A stretch of 64,000 nucleotides of DNA from Nonomuraea montanisoli (GCF_013363975.1 NZ_JABWGN010000002.1:434001-498000), one strand, 5' to 3'. Shown: positions 8,564-19,778, counted from the stretch's first letter. The notes: generated by a model from the letters alone, not told the origin. Made by a program: numbers and translations.

Positions 8564-9763
8564 GTGTCCGATCTTCCCCTGCGCTCCACGCTTCTCGTGG
8601 CGGCCACGGTCGCCGTCCTGACGGCGCTCGGCGGGGGAGTGGCCGTGCTGCTCGGCGGCGACCCGCACGACGCCGTGGCCCGCGAGCCCGTACGGCAGGC
8701 CCGCCTCGGCGAGCGGCAGCAGGTGCGCCTCGACCAGCTCGTACCCACCACCGCGCCGGTCAGCAGCGACACGGGCCAGGCGACCGGCGGCCCCGGCGTC
8801 ACCGTGACGCCGCCCAGCATGATCGCCATCGCCCGCGGCGAGGTGCCCAAGCGGACCCGTCTCGCCCTGGCCAAGGTCAAGCACGTGGAGAAGGTCGCCG
8901 TCGTGGACGCGGGCGCCGTCCAGGTGTCCGGGACGTCGCTCAACCTGCTCGCCGTGGACCCCGTCGTCTTCCGGTCCTGGACGCCGAAGGTCGTCGCCGC
9001 GCACCCGGGCGTCTGGAGCGCCATCGGGCGCGGCGAGATGGTCGCCGACGCCGCCGCCACCCGCCGGCTGGGCCTCGCCCTGGGCGCGGAGTACCAGGTG
9101 GACGGCGGACCCCGGCTGCGCGTCGCCGCGTCGGCCACGCTCGGCCTGCGCGGCGTGGACGGCCTGGTGAGCACCGAGCGCGGCCAGGAGCTGCGGATGG
9201 CCCGCGGCGTCGCGGTACTGCTGCACGGCAGGGGCGCGATCAGCCGGGCGAGCGTGCGCAGGCTGCTGGGCGCCGGCTCGCAGGTCGTCTCCCTCGTCCC
9301 GGAGAAGAGGAGGAAGGCCCGGACCCCCGCGACCGCCCCGACCGCAGGGCCGCCCACGACCGGGCCCGCCACCGGCGGGCGCCCCTCCAGCTACCTGGAG
9401 CTGTACAAGCAGTCGGCGACCCGCTGCCCCGGCCTGTCGTGGACGGTGCTGGCGGCCATCGGCCAGGTCGAGAGCTCGCACGGCCGCAACAACGGGCCGT
9501 CCAGCGCCGGGGCGCTCGGGCCGATGCAGTTCATGCCCGCCACCTGGAAGGTGTACGGGGTGGACGGCGACGGCGACGGCAAGAGCGACATCTGGAGCCC
9601 GTACGACGCGGTGCCCGGAGCCGCCAACTACCTGTGCGCCAACGGCGCCGGCAAGGGCGGCCAGAAGCTGCGCAAGGCGATCTGGTTCTACAACCACTCC
9701 TGGGACTACGTGAACAAGGTCATGGGCGTCGCCGAGGGGTACGCCCGCGCCTACGCGTCCTGA
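8564..9763 (+). CDS. Secreted/anchored lytic transglycosylase (SLT domain)
   Basis: 399 residues. A signal-anchor (about residues 8-28, STLLVAATVAVLTALGGG) is followed by a ~240-residue region of unknown fold containing GVTVTPPSMIAIARGEV, and a C-terminal SLT-type domain of ~125 residues. In that domain the catalytic Glu is E303 in GQVESSHGRN, followed by GALGPMQFMPATW and YDAVPGAANYLCANG. The enzyme cleaves the MurNAc-GlcNAc bond of peptidoglycan with 1,6-anhydro formation. The long middle region resembles the N-terminal part of similar actinomycete proteins and may be regulatory. The start is GTG 8564, chosen over an upstream ATG at 8507 because of the TAACGT promoter position. Confidence 0.9.
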   Translation: MSDLPLRSTLLVAATVAVLTALGGGVAVLLGGDPHDAVAREPVRQARLGERQQVRLDQLVPTTAPVSSDTGQATGGPGVTVTPPSMIAIARGEVPKRTRLALAKVKHVEKVAVVDAGAVQVSGTSLNLLAVDPVVFRSWTPKVVAAHPGVWSAIGRGEMVADAAATRRLGLALGAEYQVDGGPRLRVAASATLGLRGVDGLVSTERGQELRMARGVAVLLHGRGAISRASVRRLLGAGSQVVSLVPEKRRKARTPATAPTAGPPTTGPATGGRPSSYLELYKQSATRCPGLSWTVLAAIGQVESSHGRNNGPSSAGALGPMQFMPATWKVYGVDGDGDGKSDIWSPYDAVPGAANYLCANGAGKGGQKLRKAIWFYNHSWDYVNKVMGVAEGYARAYAS

Positions 9764-9804
9764 CCGGCGTCCTGCTCCGCCGGCCTGCCGTGCCGACCGG
9801 CGTC

Positions 9805-10761
9805 CTACCGCGCGGCGGCGGCCGGGCGGACCGGCGGCGGGCAGCAGGTCAGCGGGCACGGCACCGGCTCGGGCTCGTCCATGAGCTCGCGCACCATCCG
9901 CACGAACGCGGGATGCGTGCCGGCCGTCGCCGCCCGCTCCATCGGCAGCCCCAGCTCGGCGGCCACCTGCCGGGCCTCCGTGTCGAGGTCGTAGACGACC
10001 TCCATGTGGTCGGAGACGAACCCGATCGGCACCACCACCACGGCCGGGGCGTCGATCTTGCGCAGGTGGTCGCACACGTCGGGCTCCAGCCACGGCACCT
10101 GCGGCGGGCCGCTGCGCGACTGCCACACCAGGTCCCACGGCTGGGTGCGGCCGAGCGCGCGGCTGACCAGCTCGGCGGAACGGCGCAGTTGCGCCTCGTA
10201 CAGGCCGCCCTCGGGCCCGGCGGTGCGGGCCATGCTCACCGGGATGCTGTGCGCCGTGAACACCAGCCGCGCGTCGTCGCGGCCCAGCCGGTCGAGGGCC
10301 TGGCGGGTGTGGTCGGCCATCGCCTCGACGAACCCCGGGTGGTCGCCGTAGTGACGCATCTTGACCAGCTCGGGGCCGTCGTCCAGCGCGATGCGCGCGA
10401 TGTCCTCGTAGTACTGCCGGCAGCTCGAGTAGCCGGCGAAGGCCGAGGTGGCGAACACCGCGGCCCGGCGCACACCGTCGTCCCGCATCCGCCGCACCGT
10501 GTCCTCGCCGAACGGGTGCCAGTTGCGGTTGCCCCAGTAGACCGGGACGCCCGCGACCGGGCGCAGCGCCTCGACCAGCTCGCGGTTCTGCCGGTTGATC
10601 GGGCTGACCCCGCCGAAGCCCAGGTAGTGCTCGGCCACCTCCAGCAACCGCTCGCGCGGCACGCCGCGGCCCCGCACCACGTTCTCCAGGAACGGCATGA
10701 CGTCGTCGGGACCCTCGGGCCCGCCGAAGGAAAGCACCAGAAGCGCGTCGTAATTCCCCAC
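9805..10761 (-). CDS. hemH: Coproporphyrin ferrochelatase
   Basis: 318 residues starting GTG 10761. In actinobacteria this enzyme (also called CpfC) inserts Fe2+ into coproporphyrin III in the coproporphyrin-dependent haem route. Family features are [12 protein letters not shown] at the N-terminus, the catalytic-His segment VFTAHSIP, and [14 protein letters not shown] with the conserved Glu. C114 in YSSCRQYY and three cysteines near the end (302, 306, 307; CPLTCC) fit the four [2Fe-2S] ligands known in mycobacterial and other actinobacterial homologues. The gene stands alone, divergent from the S9 peptidase. Haem-pathway neighbours are not in the window. Confidence 0.93.
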   Translation of the reverse strand: MGNYDALLVLSFGGPEGPDDVMPFLENVVRGRGVPRERLLEVAEHYLGFGGVSPINRQNRELVEALRPVAGVPVYWGNRNWHPFGEDTVRRMRDDGVRRAAVFATSAFAGYSSCRQYYEDIARIALDDGPELVKMRHYGDHPGFVEAMADHTRQALDRLGRDDARLVFTAHSIPVSMARTAGPEGGLYEAQLRRSAELVSRALGRTQPWDLVWQSRSGPPQVPWLEPDVCDHLRKIDAPAVVVVPIGFVSDHMEVVYDLDTEARQVAAELGLPMERAATAGTHPAFVRMVRELMDEPEPVPCPLTCCPPPVRPAAAAR

Positions 10762-10768
10762 GTGACAA

Positions 10769-10774
10769 ACCCTA
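10769..10774 (-). promoter_or_regulatory. -10 box TAGGGT for hemH (leaderless type)
   Basis: On the minus strand TAGGGT ends 7 nt before GTG 10761; no ribosome-binding site is present. Confidence 0.55.
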
Positions 10775-10789
10775 TGCCCGAGCGCACTT

Positions 10790-10918
10790 GGTCCCCCCGC
10801 GAGGGAGCGCCGTCGCCTGGACTGAGGAGCGTCGGGAGCGTAGCGACCAGAGCGACGAGGGAAGGCGACGGGTTCAAGCGACCGAGCCGCCTCCGCGAAG
10901 CGGAGGCAATGAGACAGG
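10790..10918 (+). other. Non-coding purine-rich spacer with hairpin
   Basis: Between the divergent hemH and peptidase promoters lies a stretch rich in GAGCG and GCGACG words, ending in a perfect 8-bp hairpin GCCTCCGC-gaa-GCGGAGGC (about 10888-10906). It has coding-like composition but no plausible protein. It could be a repeated intergenic element or an RNA structure. Confidence 0.4.
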
Positions 10919-10924
10919 TAGGGT
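10919..10924 (+). promoter_or_regulatory. -10 box TAGGGT for the S9 peptidase (leaderless type)
   Basis: Ends 7 nt before GTG 10932. Confidence 0.55.
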
Positions 10925-10931
10925 CGGTCGG

Positions 10932-12929
10932 GTGAGCGCTTTCAACGACATTCGTGACTACGTGGCCATCCCCCGGGTTCTCTCACTGACGCTCTCGCCG
11001 GACGGATCCCGGCTCGTCTCCGTCGTCCAGTCGCTCAATCCCGACGGCAAGTCGTACGGCACGGCGCTCTGGGCGGTCCCCGTCGACGGCGAGCCGTACC
11101 GCCTGACCCGCTCGTCCAAGGGCGAGAGCGCGGCGGCGTTCACCGACGGGGGCGACGTGCTGTTCACCTCCACCCGTCCCGACCCCACGGTCAAGGACGC
11201 CGGCGAGGAGGTGCCGGCGCTGTGGCTGCTGCCGAGCGGGGGCGGCGAGGCGCGGCAGGTGGCCGCGCGGCCCGGCGGCATCGCGTCCTTCCGCACGGCG
11301 GCCGACGTCGTGGTGTTCGCCTCCGACGTGCTCGACGGCGAGGAGGCGACCGAGGAGGAGCGTCGTAAGGCGCGCAAGGACGCCGGGATCAGCGCGATCC
11401 TGCACGAGGGCTATCCGGTGCGCTACTGGGACCACGACCTCGGCCCCGGCCGCACCCGGCTGTTCACCGGCCGGCTCGGCGCCGACCGGCTGGAGGACGT
11501 CCGCGAGCTGACGCCCGACCCGGGCGAGGCGCTGCGCGACGCCGCGTTCGACCTGACGCCCGACGGCGCGACGGTGGTGACGACCTGGCGGGTGTCGCTG
11601 CCGCGCGGCGAGTCGCGCACCGAGCTGGTCGCGATCGACGTGGCCACCGGCGAGCGGCGCGTGCTGTTCAGCGACGAGGCTCACGACTTCGGCGGCCCGA
11701 TCGCGGTCTCGCCCGACGGCACGCGGGTCGCCTGCTCGCGCGACCGGCTCACCGCGCTGGAGGTGTCGGCCCGTTACGAGCTGTGGGTCGGCGACCTGGC
11801 CACCGGCGAGGGCCGCGTCCACGCGCCCGACCTGTTCCCGGCGGACGTGGAGTGGACGCCCGACTCCTCGGCCGTCTACCTCGCGGCCGATCACCAGGGC
11901 CGCCGCCCCGTCTTCCGCGTCGCGCTGGGCGACGGCTCCGGCGAGACGGTCCGGGTCACCGGCGACGACGCCTCGTACCTCGGGCTGAACGCCTCGGCCG
12001 ACGGCCGGTTCCTGTACGCGCTGCGCAGCGGCGTCGGCATCGCGCCCGGCCCGGCCCGCGTCGACACGGACCAGGCCGGCGCCGCCGCCGAGATCGCCGA
12101 CCTGCCGTCGCCCGCGCCCCGACCCGAGGTGCCCGGCACGCTCACCGAGGTCTCCGTCACCGCCGACGACGGCGCGACGATCCGCGGCTGGCTCGCCCTG
12201 CCGGAGGGCGCCTCGGCCGCCGACCCCGCGCCGCTGGTGGTGTTCATCCACGGCGGTCCGGTCGCGTCCTGGAACGACTGGCAGTGGCGCTGGCAGTCGT
12301 GGATCATGGCCGCGCACGGCTACGCCGTCCTCATGCCCGACCCGTGCCTGTCCACCGGGTACGGCCAGGCCATGATCGACCGCGGCTGGGGCGACTGGGG
12401 CCCGCGCACCATGGCCGACCTGGAGGCGATCGTGAACGTCGCCGTGGCCAGGGACGACATCGACGCCGAGCGGACCGCCGCGATGGGCGGCTCCTTCGGC
12501 GGCTACATGGCCAACTGGGTCGCCGGCCACACCGACCGCTACAAGGCGATCGTCACCCACGCCTCCCTGTGGAACCTCGACCAGTTCGCCGGCACCACCG
12601 ACGCCGCGATGTACTGGCAGCGCGAGTTCGGCCCGGCCGGCTCCGAGCGGTACGCCAAGCTGTCGCCCCACCTGTCGCTGGGCGAGATCCGCACCCCCAT
12701 GCTGGTCATCCACGGCGACAAGGACTACCGGGTGCCGATCGGCGAGGCGTTGCGTCTGTGGTGGGACCTCCAGCGCAGCGAGGTCGAGGCCAAGTTCCTG
12801 TACTTCCCCGACGAGAACCACTGGATCCTCAAGCCCGGCAACGTCGTCGCCTGGTACGAGACCGTCCTCGCGTTCCTCGCCCAGCACGTGCTCGGCGAGG
12901 AGTGGAAGCGGCCGGAGTCGGTGGCCTGA
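10932..12929 (+). CDS. S9 family peptidase (acylaminoacyl/prolyl oligopeptidase type)
   Basis: 665 residues. The N-terminal ~400 residues form a beta-propeller-like domain with repeated 'SPDG' blades ([27 protein letters not shown]). The C-terminal alpha/beta-hydrolase domain carries the nucleophile in GGSFGGY, the catalytic Asp in HGDKDYRVP and His in DENHWI. Such enzymes cleave short peptides after proline or release N-acyl amino acids, in the cytoplasm. GTG 10932 was chosen because it follows a -10 box at leaderless spacing and begins [14 protein letters not shown], matching homologues. The stop overlaps the next start (TGATG), so the pair is translationally coupled. Confidence 0.93.
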   Translation: MSAFNDIRDYVAIPRVLSLTLSPDGSRLVSVVQSLNPDGKSYGTALWAVPVDGEPYRLTRSSKGESAAAFTDGGDVLFTSTRPDPTVKDAGEEVPALWLLPSGGGEARQVAARPGGIASFRTAADVVVFASDVLDGEEATEEERRKARKDAGISAILHEGYPVRYWDHDLGPGRTRLFTGRLGADRLEDVRELTPDPGEALRDAAFDLTPDGATVVTTWRVSLPRGESRTELVAIDVATGERRVLFSDEAHDFGGPIAVSPDGTRVACSRDRLTALEVSARYELWVGDLATGEGRVHAPDLFPADVEWTPDSSAVYLAADHQGRRPVFRVALGDGSGETVRVTGDDASYLGLNASADGRFLYALRSGVGIAPGPARVDTDQAGAAAEIADLPSPAPRPEVPGTLTEVSVTADDGATIRGWLALPEGASAADPAPLVVFIHGGPVASWNDWQWRWQSWIMAAHGYAVLMPDPCLSTGYGQAMIDRGWGDWGPRTMADLEAIVNVAVARDDIDAERTAAMGGSFGGYMANWVAGHTDRYKAIVTHASLWNLDQFAGTTDAAMYWQREFGPAGSERYAKLSPHLSLGEIRTPMLVIHGDKDYRVPIGEALRLWWDLQRSEVEAKFLYFPDENHWILKPGNVVAWYETVLAFLAQHVLGEEWKRPESVA

Positions 12930-13717
12930 TGAACGCGTTCGCACGGCTGGCCGAGGACATCGCGCGTGAGGCGGGCGACATGCTGCTCGCCAAGCGGCCG
13001 ACGATGTCCGAGGTCGTCGAGACCAAGTCCAGCCCCACGGACGTGGTCACCACGCTCGACACGGCGTCGGAGCGGCTGATCCGCTCCCGCATCCAGGAGG
13101 CCAGGCCCGGTGACCGGGTGCTCGGCGAGGAGGGCGGCGAGGCGGGCGGCGACTCCGGGGTGCGCTGGATCGTCGATCCCATCGACGGCACCGTCAACTT
13201 CCTGTACGGCCTGCCGGAGTGGGCGGTGTCGATCGCGGTCGAGGTGGACGGCCAGGTGGTCGCGGGCGTCGTCAACGTGGCGTCGCGCGGCGAGGTGTTC
13301 ACCGCGGCGCTCGGCGAGGGCGCCTGGCTCGGCGGCCAGCGGCTGCGCTGCAACACCGGCGTGCCGCTGGCGCAGGCGCTGGTCTCGACCGGGTTCGGCT
13401 ACGACGCCCGGCGGCGCGCCGTCCAGGGGCAGGTGCTGGCCGAGGTGCTGCCGCGGGTGCGCGACGTCCGGCGCGGCGGCTCGTGCGCGGTGGACCTGTG
13501 CTCGGTGGCGGCCGGCCGGGTGGACGGCTACTACGAGCGGGGCGTCAACCGCTGGGACTACGCGGCGGCCGGGCTGATCGCGGCCGAGGCGGGGGCGCGG
13601 GTGGCGGGCCTGAACGGCAGGCCGGCCTCTCCGGAGCTGCTGCTCTGCGCGGCGCCCGGCCTGTTCGAGGAGCTGCACGACGTGCTCGCGCCGCTCGACC
13701 CCGAACGCGACGCCTGA
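12929..13717 (+). CDS. Inositol monophosphatase family phosphatase
   Basis: 262 residues with the FIG superfamily metal sites: GEEGG (metal-binding Glu), DPIDGTVNF and C-terminal WDYAA. The family hydrolyses small phosphomonoesters with Mg2+ (inositol-1-phosphate, histidinol phosphate, fructose bisphosphate or PAP); the specific substrate is not readable. The start ATG overlaps the peptidase stop by one base. The stop codon is the first unit of an 8-bp tandem repeat. A convergent terminator follows. Confidence 0.92.
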   Translation: MNAFARLAEDIAREAGDMLLAKRPTMSEVVETKSSPTDVVTTLDTASERLIRSRIQEARPGDRVLGEEGGEAGGDSGVRWIVDPIDGTVNFLYGLPEWAVSIAVEVDGQVVAGVVNVASRGEVFTAALGEGAWLGGQRLRCNTGVPLAQALVSTGFGYDARRRAVQGQVLAEVLPRVRDVRRGGSCAVDLCSVAAGRVDGYYERGVNRWDYAAAGLIAAEAGARVAGLNGRPASPELLLCAAPGLFEELHDVLAPLDPERDA

Positions 13718-13777
13718 CCGGCTGACCGCCTGACAGGCTGACCGCCTGACCGCCTGACCGGCTGACCGGCTGACCGG
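13714..13777. repeat. 8-bp tandem repeat, 8 units, spanning a stop codon
   Basis: Eight contiguous CTGACCGG/CTGACCGC-type octamers. The TGA stop of the phosphatase gene lies in unit 1, so stop codons recur through the array. Confidence 0.9.
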
Positions 13778-13793
13778 GCCACGTGGACACGCG

Positions 13794-13826
13794 AACGGCC
13801 GGGACCCGGAAGGGCCCCGGCCGTTT
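13794..13826. terminator. Rho-independent-like hairpin
   Basis: AACGGCCGGG pairs with CCCGGCCGTT across an 11-13-nt loop, followed by T-poor sequence on + and flanked by A-rich sequence on -. It separates convergent genes and may serve both. Confidence 0.7.
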
Positions 13827-13835
13827 CACGCGTGG

Positions 13836-14000
13836 TCAGCAGGGCAAGGGAATGCCGTGATCGTCCGCCAGGCGGCGCAGGTCCTCGATCTCGGCGGTGA
13901 GGGTGTCGGCGAGGTAGTCGTCGCCGGCGGTGCGGGCCTCCCGGAGGCCCTGATAAGCCTGGTCGAGGCGGCGTTCGATCGTGGTGGTGAACTCGCCCAT
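13836..14000 (-). CDS. Small coiled-coil protein, unknown function
   Basis: 54 residues from ATG 14000 (preceded closely by AGGTGAG). The sequence is one amphipathic helical run with regular Leu/Ala spacing (IERRLDQAYQGLREAR ... LTAEIEDLRRLADDHG) and ends CTG-CC-stop-like with a terminal Cys. The frame is open farther upstream (to 14165) but that part is not coding-like. Small proteins of this type are common in Streptosporangiales; no function is recognised. Confidence 0.6.
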   Translation of the reverse strand: MGEFTTTIERRLDQAYQGLREARTAGDDYLADTLTAEIEDLRRLADDHGIPLPC

Positions 14001-14233
14001 CTCACCTACTTTCTGCGGGGTTGGAGCTTCCCGGAGGAGAAGCGGCACCCATGACGGGCCGTGCCCCTCATGGCACGGCGATGGGTGTCCCGCAGGCATA
14101 CCCAGGCCCCTCGCAGTCCGAAACATGAATTCTCGGAGACGGGTCGCGGCAGGTTGGCGGCGCATGCCTTACCGTGCGCTTATCGAAGGCGTGTGCAGAA
14201 TGAGTGGCGAGAATCGGAGAGAGGTGCACGGGC

Positions 14234-14887
14234 GTGCGAGTGCTGGTGGTTGAGGACGAGCGGGTGCTCGCCGACGCGATCGCGACCGGCCTGCGGCGCG
14301 AGGCCATGGCGGTCGACGTCGCCTACGACGGCGGCGGCGCGCTGGAGCGCACGTCCTACATCGACTACGACGTGATCGTCCTGGACCGGGACCTGCCGGT
14401 CGTCCACGGTGACGAGGTGTGCCGCCGCCTGGTGGAGCAGCGCTCGGCCTCGCGGATCCTCATGCTGACCGCCTCGGGCGACGTGGACGACAAGGTGGAG
14501 GGGCTCGGCCTCGGGGCCGACGACTACCTCGCCAAGCCGTTCGTGTTCATCGAGCTGGTCGCCCGGGTGCGCGCGCTCGGCCGCCGCTCGGCCCCGGCGC
14601 TGCCGCCGGTGCTGGAGCGGGCCGGGATCCGCCTCGACCCGGGCAAGCGGCTGGTGGAGCGCGACGGCAGGGAGATCACGCTCACGAAGAAGGAGTTCGC
14701 GGTCCTGGAGGAGCTGCTGCGCGCCGAGGGCGCGGTCGTCAGCCAGGAGGATCTGCTGGACAAGGCATGGGACGAGAACATCGACCCGTTCACCAACGTG
14801 GTGCGGGTCACCATGATGACGCTGCGCAAGAAGCTGGGCGACCCGCAGGTGATCGAGACGGTCCCCGGGGTCGGGTACAAGCTGTGA
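14234..14887 (+). CDS. OmpR/PhoB-type response regulator
   Basis: 217 residues. The receiver domain has the acidic pair in VVEDER, phospho-acceptor D51 in VLDRDLP, and the Lys in LAKPF. The DNA-binding winged helix ends VIETVPGVGYKL. GTG 14234 is preceded by GGAGAGAGG at good spacing; an upstream GTG (14204) is less likely. The kinase gene begins 39 bp downstream, so the two form a two-component operon. The signal is unknown; the receiver resembles CutR-type regulators of streptomycetes. Confidence 0.92.
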   Translation: MRVLVVEDERVLADAIATGLRREAMAVDVAYDGGGALERTSYIDYDVIVLDRDLPVVHGDEVCRRLVEQRSASRILMLTASGDVDDKVEGLGLGADDYLAKPFVFIELVARVRALGRRSAPALPPVLERAGIRLDPGKRLVERDGREITLTKKEFAVLEELLRAEGAVVSQEDLLDKAWDENIDPFTNVVRVTMMTLRKKLGDPQVIETVPGVGYKL

Positions 14888-14926
14888 CCCGCGCCTTCAC
14901 GGGCGGGGCCCGGCGAAGGGGGCGGA

Positions 14927-16243
14927 GTGACCGAGAGGAATGAGCGGCGCGAGACGGCGGTGCCGACGCACCCCATGATCAGCCCGCATTCGGAGCGCAA
15001 GGCCACCCGGGCGCACGAGGCGCCGCCGCCGAGCGGCCCGCCGACCTGGGACGGCCCGCCGCCGCCCGAGTACGTGCCGGCCCAGCGCTCGGCGCGCGAC
15101 CGGGTGATGGACCTGCCCGGCAAGGTCAGCATCCGCTGGCGGCTCACCCTGACCTACAGCGCGCTGTTCCTCGTGGCGGCCGGCGTGCTGCTGTTCTCCA
15201 TCTACGCGATCGTCGGGCGGGCGATCGACGACGCGTGGCTGGAGCTGGACCTGAGCGGCGTCGACCCGATCGACGCGGCGATCACCCAGCGGCGGTGGAG
15301 CATCGCCCAGCAGCAGGCCGTGCACGCCGCGCGCGACGCCCTGCTGAGCAGCTCCGTCCTCGCCCTGGTGGGGGTGGGCATCCTCGCCCTCATCCTCGGC
15401 TACTTCGTCGCCGACCGGGCGCTGCGTCCCGTGACGCAGATGACCGCCACGGCCCGCAAGCTGTCCGAGAGCAACCTCTCCCACCAGCGCATCGACCTGG
15501 AGGGCCCCGCCGACGAGCTGAAGGAGCTGGCCGACACCTTCGACGCCATGCTCACCCGGCTCAACGTCGCCTTCGACACCCAGCGCCGCTTCGTGGCCAA
15601 CGCCTCCCACGAGCTGCGCACGCCGCTGACCATCAACCGGACGGTGCTGGAGATCGCCCTGTCCGACCCGGAGGCGTCGCAGGACCTCAAGGCGCTGGGC
15701 CGCACGCTGTTGGAGGTCAACGCCCGCAACGAGAAGCTCATCGAGGGCCTGCTGCTGCTGGCGCGCAGCGAGCGGGAGCTGGCGGTGCGCAAGCCGCTGG
15801 ACGTCCAGGACGTGGCCAGGACCGCCGTCGATCAGGTGACGCCGTTCGCCGAGGAGGCGGGGGTCACGATCACCACCGAGCTGGTCGGCGCGCCCACCGT
15901 GGGCGATCCGGTGCTCCTGGAACGCTCCGTCAGCAACCTGCTGGAGAACGCCGTCAAATACAACGTTCCCGAGAACGGAAAAGTCTGGATTCGGACGGGA
16001 ATGGTGGACGGGGCCTTGGTTGTTCAGGTGGCCAACACCGGACAGCATGTCCCGGCGTACGAGGTGAACAGCCTGTTCGAGCCGTTCAGAAGGCTCCACG
16101 CGGACCGCGTGGACTCCGCCAAGGGAGCGGGTCTGGGGCTGTCCATCGTGCGCGCCGTGGTGCAGGCTCATGGCGGAAATGTGACCGCGGTACCGCGAGA
16201 GGGCGGAGGACTTGTGGTGACCATTCGGCTTCCGAGTCGCTGA
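14927..16243 (+). CDS. Sensor histidine kinase, partner of the OmpR-type regulator
   Basis: 438 residues. A cytoplasmic N-terminal ~60-residue Pro-rich stretch is followed by TM1 (WRLTLTYSALFLVAAGVLLF), a short ~50-residue extracytoplasmic loop, TM2 (about 143-165), HAMP, and HisKA with H228 in NASHELRTPL. HATPase motifs are NLLENAVKYN and GAGLGLSIVRAVV. The small sensor loop suggests detection in or close to the membrane. GTG 14927 has AAGGGGG upstream. Codirectional with and 39 bp after the regulator. Confidence 0.92.
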   Translation: MTERNERRETAVPTHPMISPHSERKATRAHEAPPPSGPPTWDGPPPPEYVPAQRSARDRVMDLPGKVSIRWRLTLTYSALFLVAAGVLLFSIYAIVGRAIDDAWLELDLSGVDPIDAAITQRRWSIAQQQAVHAARDALLSSSVLALVGVGILALILGYFVADRALRPVTQMTATARKLSESNLSHQRIDLEGPADELKELADTFDAMLTRLNVAFDTQRRFVANASHELRTPLTINRTVLEIALSDPEASQDLKALGRTLLEVNARNEKLIEGLLLLARSERELAVRKPLDVQDVARTAVDQVTPFAEEAGVTITTELVGAPTVGDPVLLERSVSNLLENAVKYNVPENGKVWIRTGMVDGALVVQVANTGQHVPAYEVNSLFEPFRRLHADRVDSAKGAGLGLSIVRAVVQAHGGNVTAVPREGGGLVVTIRLPSR

Positions 16244-16525
16244 TCCGGCGTGTTGGTCGGGTGGGGGCGTCTCGTTCTTGCCGCACATGTGGTTGGATGT
16301 GCCGTCGAACACGGTGGTGCGCGACGCCAGGCTGTGCGTTTGGCCATATTTGGCTAACCATTGCCGATGGCAGAGGGCCCTGGCGTGTTGGGAGGTTCAG
16401 TGTTCGTTCAACCGGGGTACCGATGCAAAATCTCCCCGCCGGAGCGGGCACAAGACGCACCTGCCAGACGTTAGAAGACGCGCGATCGCGCGACGACATA
16501 TGGATGAGGGGGATGGAGTAGCACC
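16244..16525. other. Intergenic region before the DUF4193 gene
   Basis: 282 bp with lower GC than its surroundings, including TTTGGCCATATTTGGC and GCAAAATCT stretches. It probably holds the promoter of the DUF4193 gene. No further gene or clear terminator is visible. Confidence 0.4.
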
Positions 16526-16825
16526 ATGGCTACCGACTACGACAGCCCGCGCAAGACAGACGACGACCTCGGTGAGGACAGCCTGCAGGAACTGCAGGCC
16601 AGGCGCACCGACAAGTCGTCCGGCAGCATCGACATCGACGAGACCGACCTCGCCGAGTCGCTGGAGCTGCCCGGCGCCGACCTGTCCAACGAGGAGCTCA
16701 GCCTGCGGGTGATCCCGCGCCAGGCCGACGAGTTCACCTGCTCGCGCTGCTTCCTCGTGCACCACCGCAGCCAGCTGGCCTCCGAGAAGAACGGCCAGCA
16801 GGTCTGCCGGGAGTGCGCGGCCTGA
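16526..16825 (+). CDS. DUF4193 zinc-ribbon protein
   Basis: 99 residues, matching the actinobacterial DUF4193 family (MATDYDSPRKTDDDLGEDSL). An acidic N-terminal half is followed by a zinc ribbon, CSRC near residue 73 and CREC near 95. Homologues are abundant conserved proteins of unknown function with a zinc-binding tail. ATG 16526 follows GGGGGATGG-rich sequence. Monocistronic by its context. Confidence 0.92.
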   Translation: MATDYDSPRKTDDDLGEDSLQELQARRTDKSSGSIDIDETDLAESLELPGADLSNEELSLRVIPRQADEFTCSRCFLVHHRSQLASEKNGQQVCRECAA

Positions 16826-16914
16826 CCAAGGAGCGAAAGAGCTCGCCCCACGGCGGCATGGAACGCCGCCGCACGGGCAACGAGCTGTCGCGACCATAGG
16901 ACGGAGGCTTCCGC

Positions 16915-17796
16915 GTGGCCCGACCGGACAGGCACGAGCAAAACGGCGACGAGCAGCACGGCAACGAGCACGGCGACGAGCCGTACGACGGCGACCACCG
17001 GGACCGGCAGGACACGGACCCACGGCCGGACAACGAGCTCGCCGGCACCGACACGGAGGTCGGCGAGCTCGTCGGCAGGCTCACCGAGCCCGCCGAGCTG
17101 GAGCCGGCCGAGCGGCGCAGGCTGCTCGGCCGACTGGCGCGCACGATCGGCGCCGGCGGCAGGAAGGCGCGGGCCGAGGGCGTGGGCCGCGGCCGCTTCC
17201 TGGCCGACCTGTTCCTCAACATCGCTCCCCGCATCCCCATCCGCGACCTCCACACCCTCTCCGAGCACCACCACGGTCTGACCGGCGAGCAGCTCGCCGA
17301 CGACCTCATCCGCACCGCCCAGAAGGCCACCATGACGGTCGGCGCCATCGGCGGGGCGCTCGCCGCGGCCGAGTTCGCCGCGCCGCCCCTCCTGCTGTCG
17401 GCCCCCGCCCAGCTCGTGGCCGAGACCATCGTCGTGGCCGCCATCGAGGTCAAGCTGCTGGCCGAGCTGCACGAGGTCTACGGCGTGCGGGTCGAGGGCA
17501 CCGGCACCCAGCGCGCCATCGCGTTCACCGCCGCCTGGTCCAAGCAGCGCGGGATCGACCCCCTCGCCCCCGCGTCCGTCACCCTGGCGCTCGGCGCGGC
17601 CACCAAGACCGCCCTGCGCAACCGCCTCATGCGCACGCTCGGCCGCCACCTGACCACGCTCGGGCCGTTCCTCACCGGCGCCGTCGCCGGGGGCGCGCTC
17701 AACCGGGCGGCCACCAAGAAGCTCGGCGAGGCCATCCGCACGGACCTGCGCGGCAAGCTGCCCCCGCCCCCCGAACGCGGCAAGCTCGGCCGCTAG
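16915..17796 (+). CDS. Conserved protein, possibly EcsC-like, with membrane helices
   Basis: 293 residues. A hydrophilic charged N-terminus (~45 residues, His/Asp/Glu-rich) precedes an alpha-helical region with hydrophobic stretches (TMTVGAIGGALAAAEFAAPPLL, AETIVVAAIEVKLL, FLTGAVAGGAL). The arrangement of glycine-rich helices around an ELHEVYG-like motif recalls EcsC-family proteins of actinomycetes, but the match is from memory and weak. It follows DUF4193 by 90 bp. Confidence 0.75.
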   Translation: MARPDRHEQNGDEQHGNEHGDEPYDGDHRDRQDTDPRPDNELAGTDTEVGELVGRLTEPAELEPAERRRLLGRLARTIGAGGRKARAEGVGRGRFLADLFLNIAPRIPIRDLHTLSEHHHGLTGEQLADDLIRTAQKATMTVGAIGGALAAAEFAAPPLLLSAPAQLVAETIVVAAIEVKLLAELHEVYGVRVEGTGTQRAIAFTAAWSKQRGIDPLAPASVTLALGAATKTALRNRLMRTLGRHLTTLGPFLTGAVAGGALNRAATKKLGEAIRTDLRGKLPPPPERGKLGR

Positions 17797-18056
17797 CCGG
17801 CCGCCACGCGCCCGGCCCCCTCCGCCGCCGCCCGAAACCCCTCCGCCGTCCGGTACGACGGCAAATGCCCTATGTGTGTGATATGTGCCATTCGCGTTTG
17901 TTTTCGCAGGTCCTGGGCAGGGTGTGTACGCGCCGTTCCGTATGCCTGCGCATGCTCCCCGAGCGCGAGGGGCGGTGATCCGGCGAACCAGGCTCGGAGG
18001 CGGGCGCCGGGAGCCGTGTGTGGCGGCTCTCGCGAGGTGAGCCTAGGAGGACTTGG
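17797..18056. other. Leader/promoter region of otsA
   Basis: 260 bp holding a less GC-rich patch (ATGTGTGTGATATGTGCC, about 17873) and a hairpin-like GAGCCG...CGGCTC near 18011-18030 upstream of the AGGAGG ribosome-binding site at 18045-18050. No gene is seen. Confidence 0.4.
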
Positions 18057-19490
<1,434 letters not shown>

Positions 19491-19736
19491 CCACGATCTG
19501 GGCCACGGACATGCCGACGCCCATGAGCACCGCGTAGCCGATCGCCTCACCCAGGCTGACCTCGGGGGAGTCCGGGTCGACGGGCGGCTCCTTGCCGGTC
19601 GTCTTCACCCAGACGAACCCGAGGGCCTTGCGCGCCACCCACGCGGTCGCCAGTCCCACCAGCCCGCCGATCACCCGCCAGGCCAGGTCCGGCTTCTCAT
19701 CTGCCATACGGACGTCTCCTTCCCCTGTGTAACGAA

Positions 19737-19742
19737 CCCTAG
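19737..19742 (-). promoter_or_regulatory. -10 box TAGGGT for the DUF4235 gene
   Basis: On the minus strand TAGGGT is followed by a ~23-nt leader carrying GAAGGAGA before ATG 19707, so unlike its neighbours this transcript has a leader. Confidence 0.45.
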
Positions 19743-19772
19743 TCTGCAACGCTGGCGTGGCCCGCGAAGCCG

Positions 19773-19778
19773 TAGCAT
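19773..19778 (+). promoter_or_regulatory. -10 box TAGCAT for valS
   Basis: Ends 8 nt before ATG 19787; GGAGG also lies directly upstream of the start, so a leaderless or very short-leader message is possible. Confidence 0.4.
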
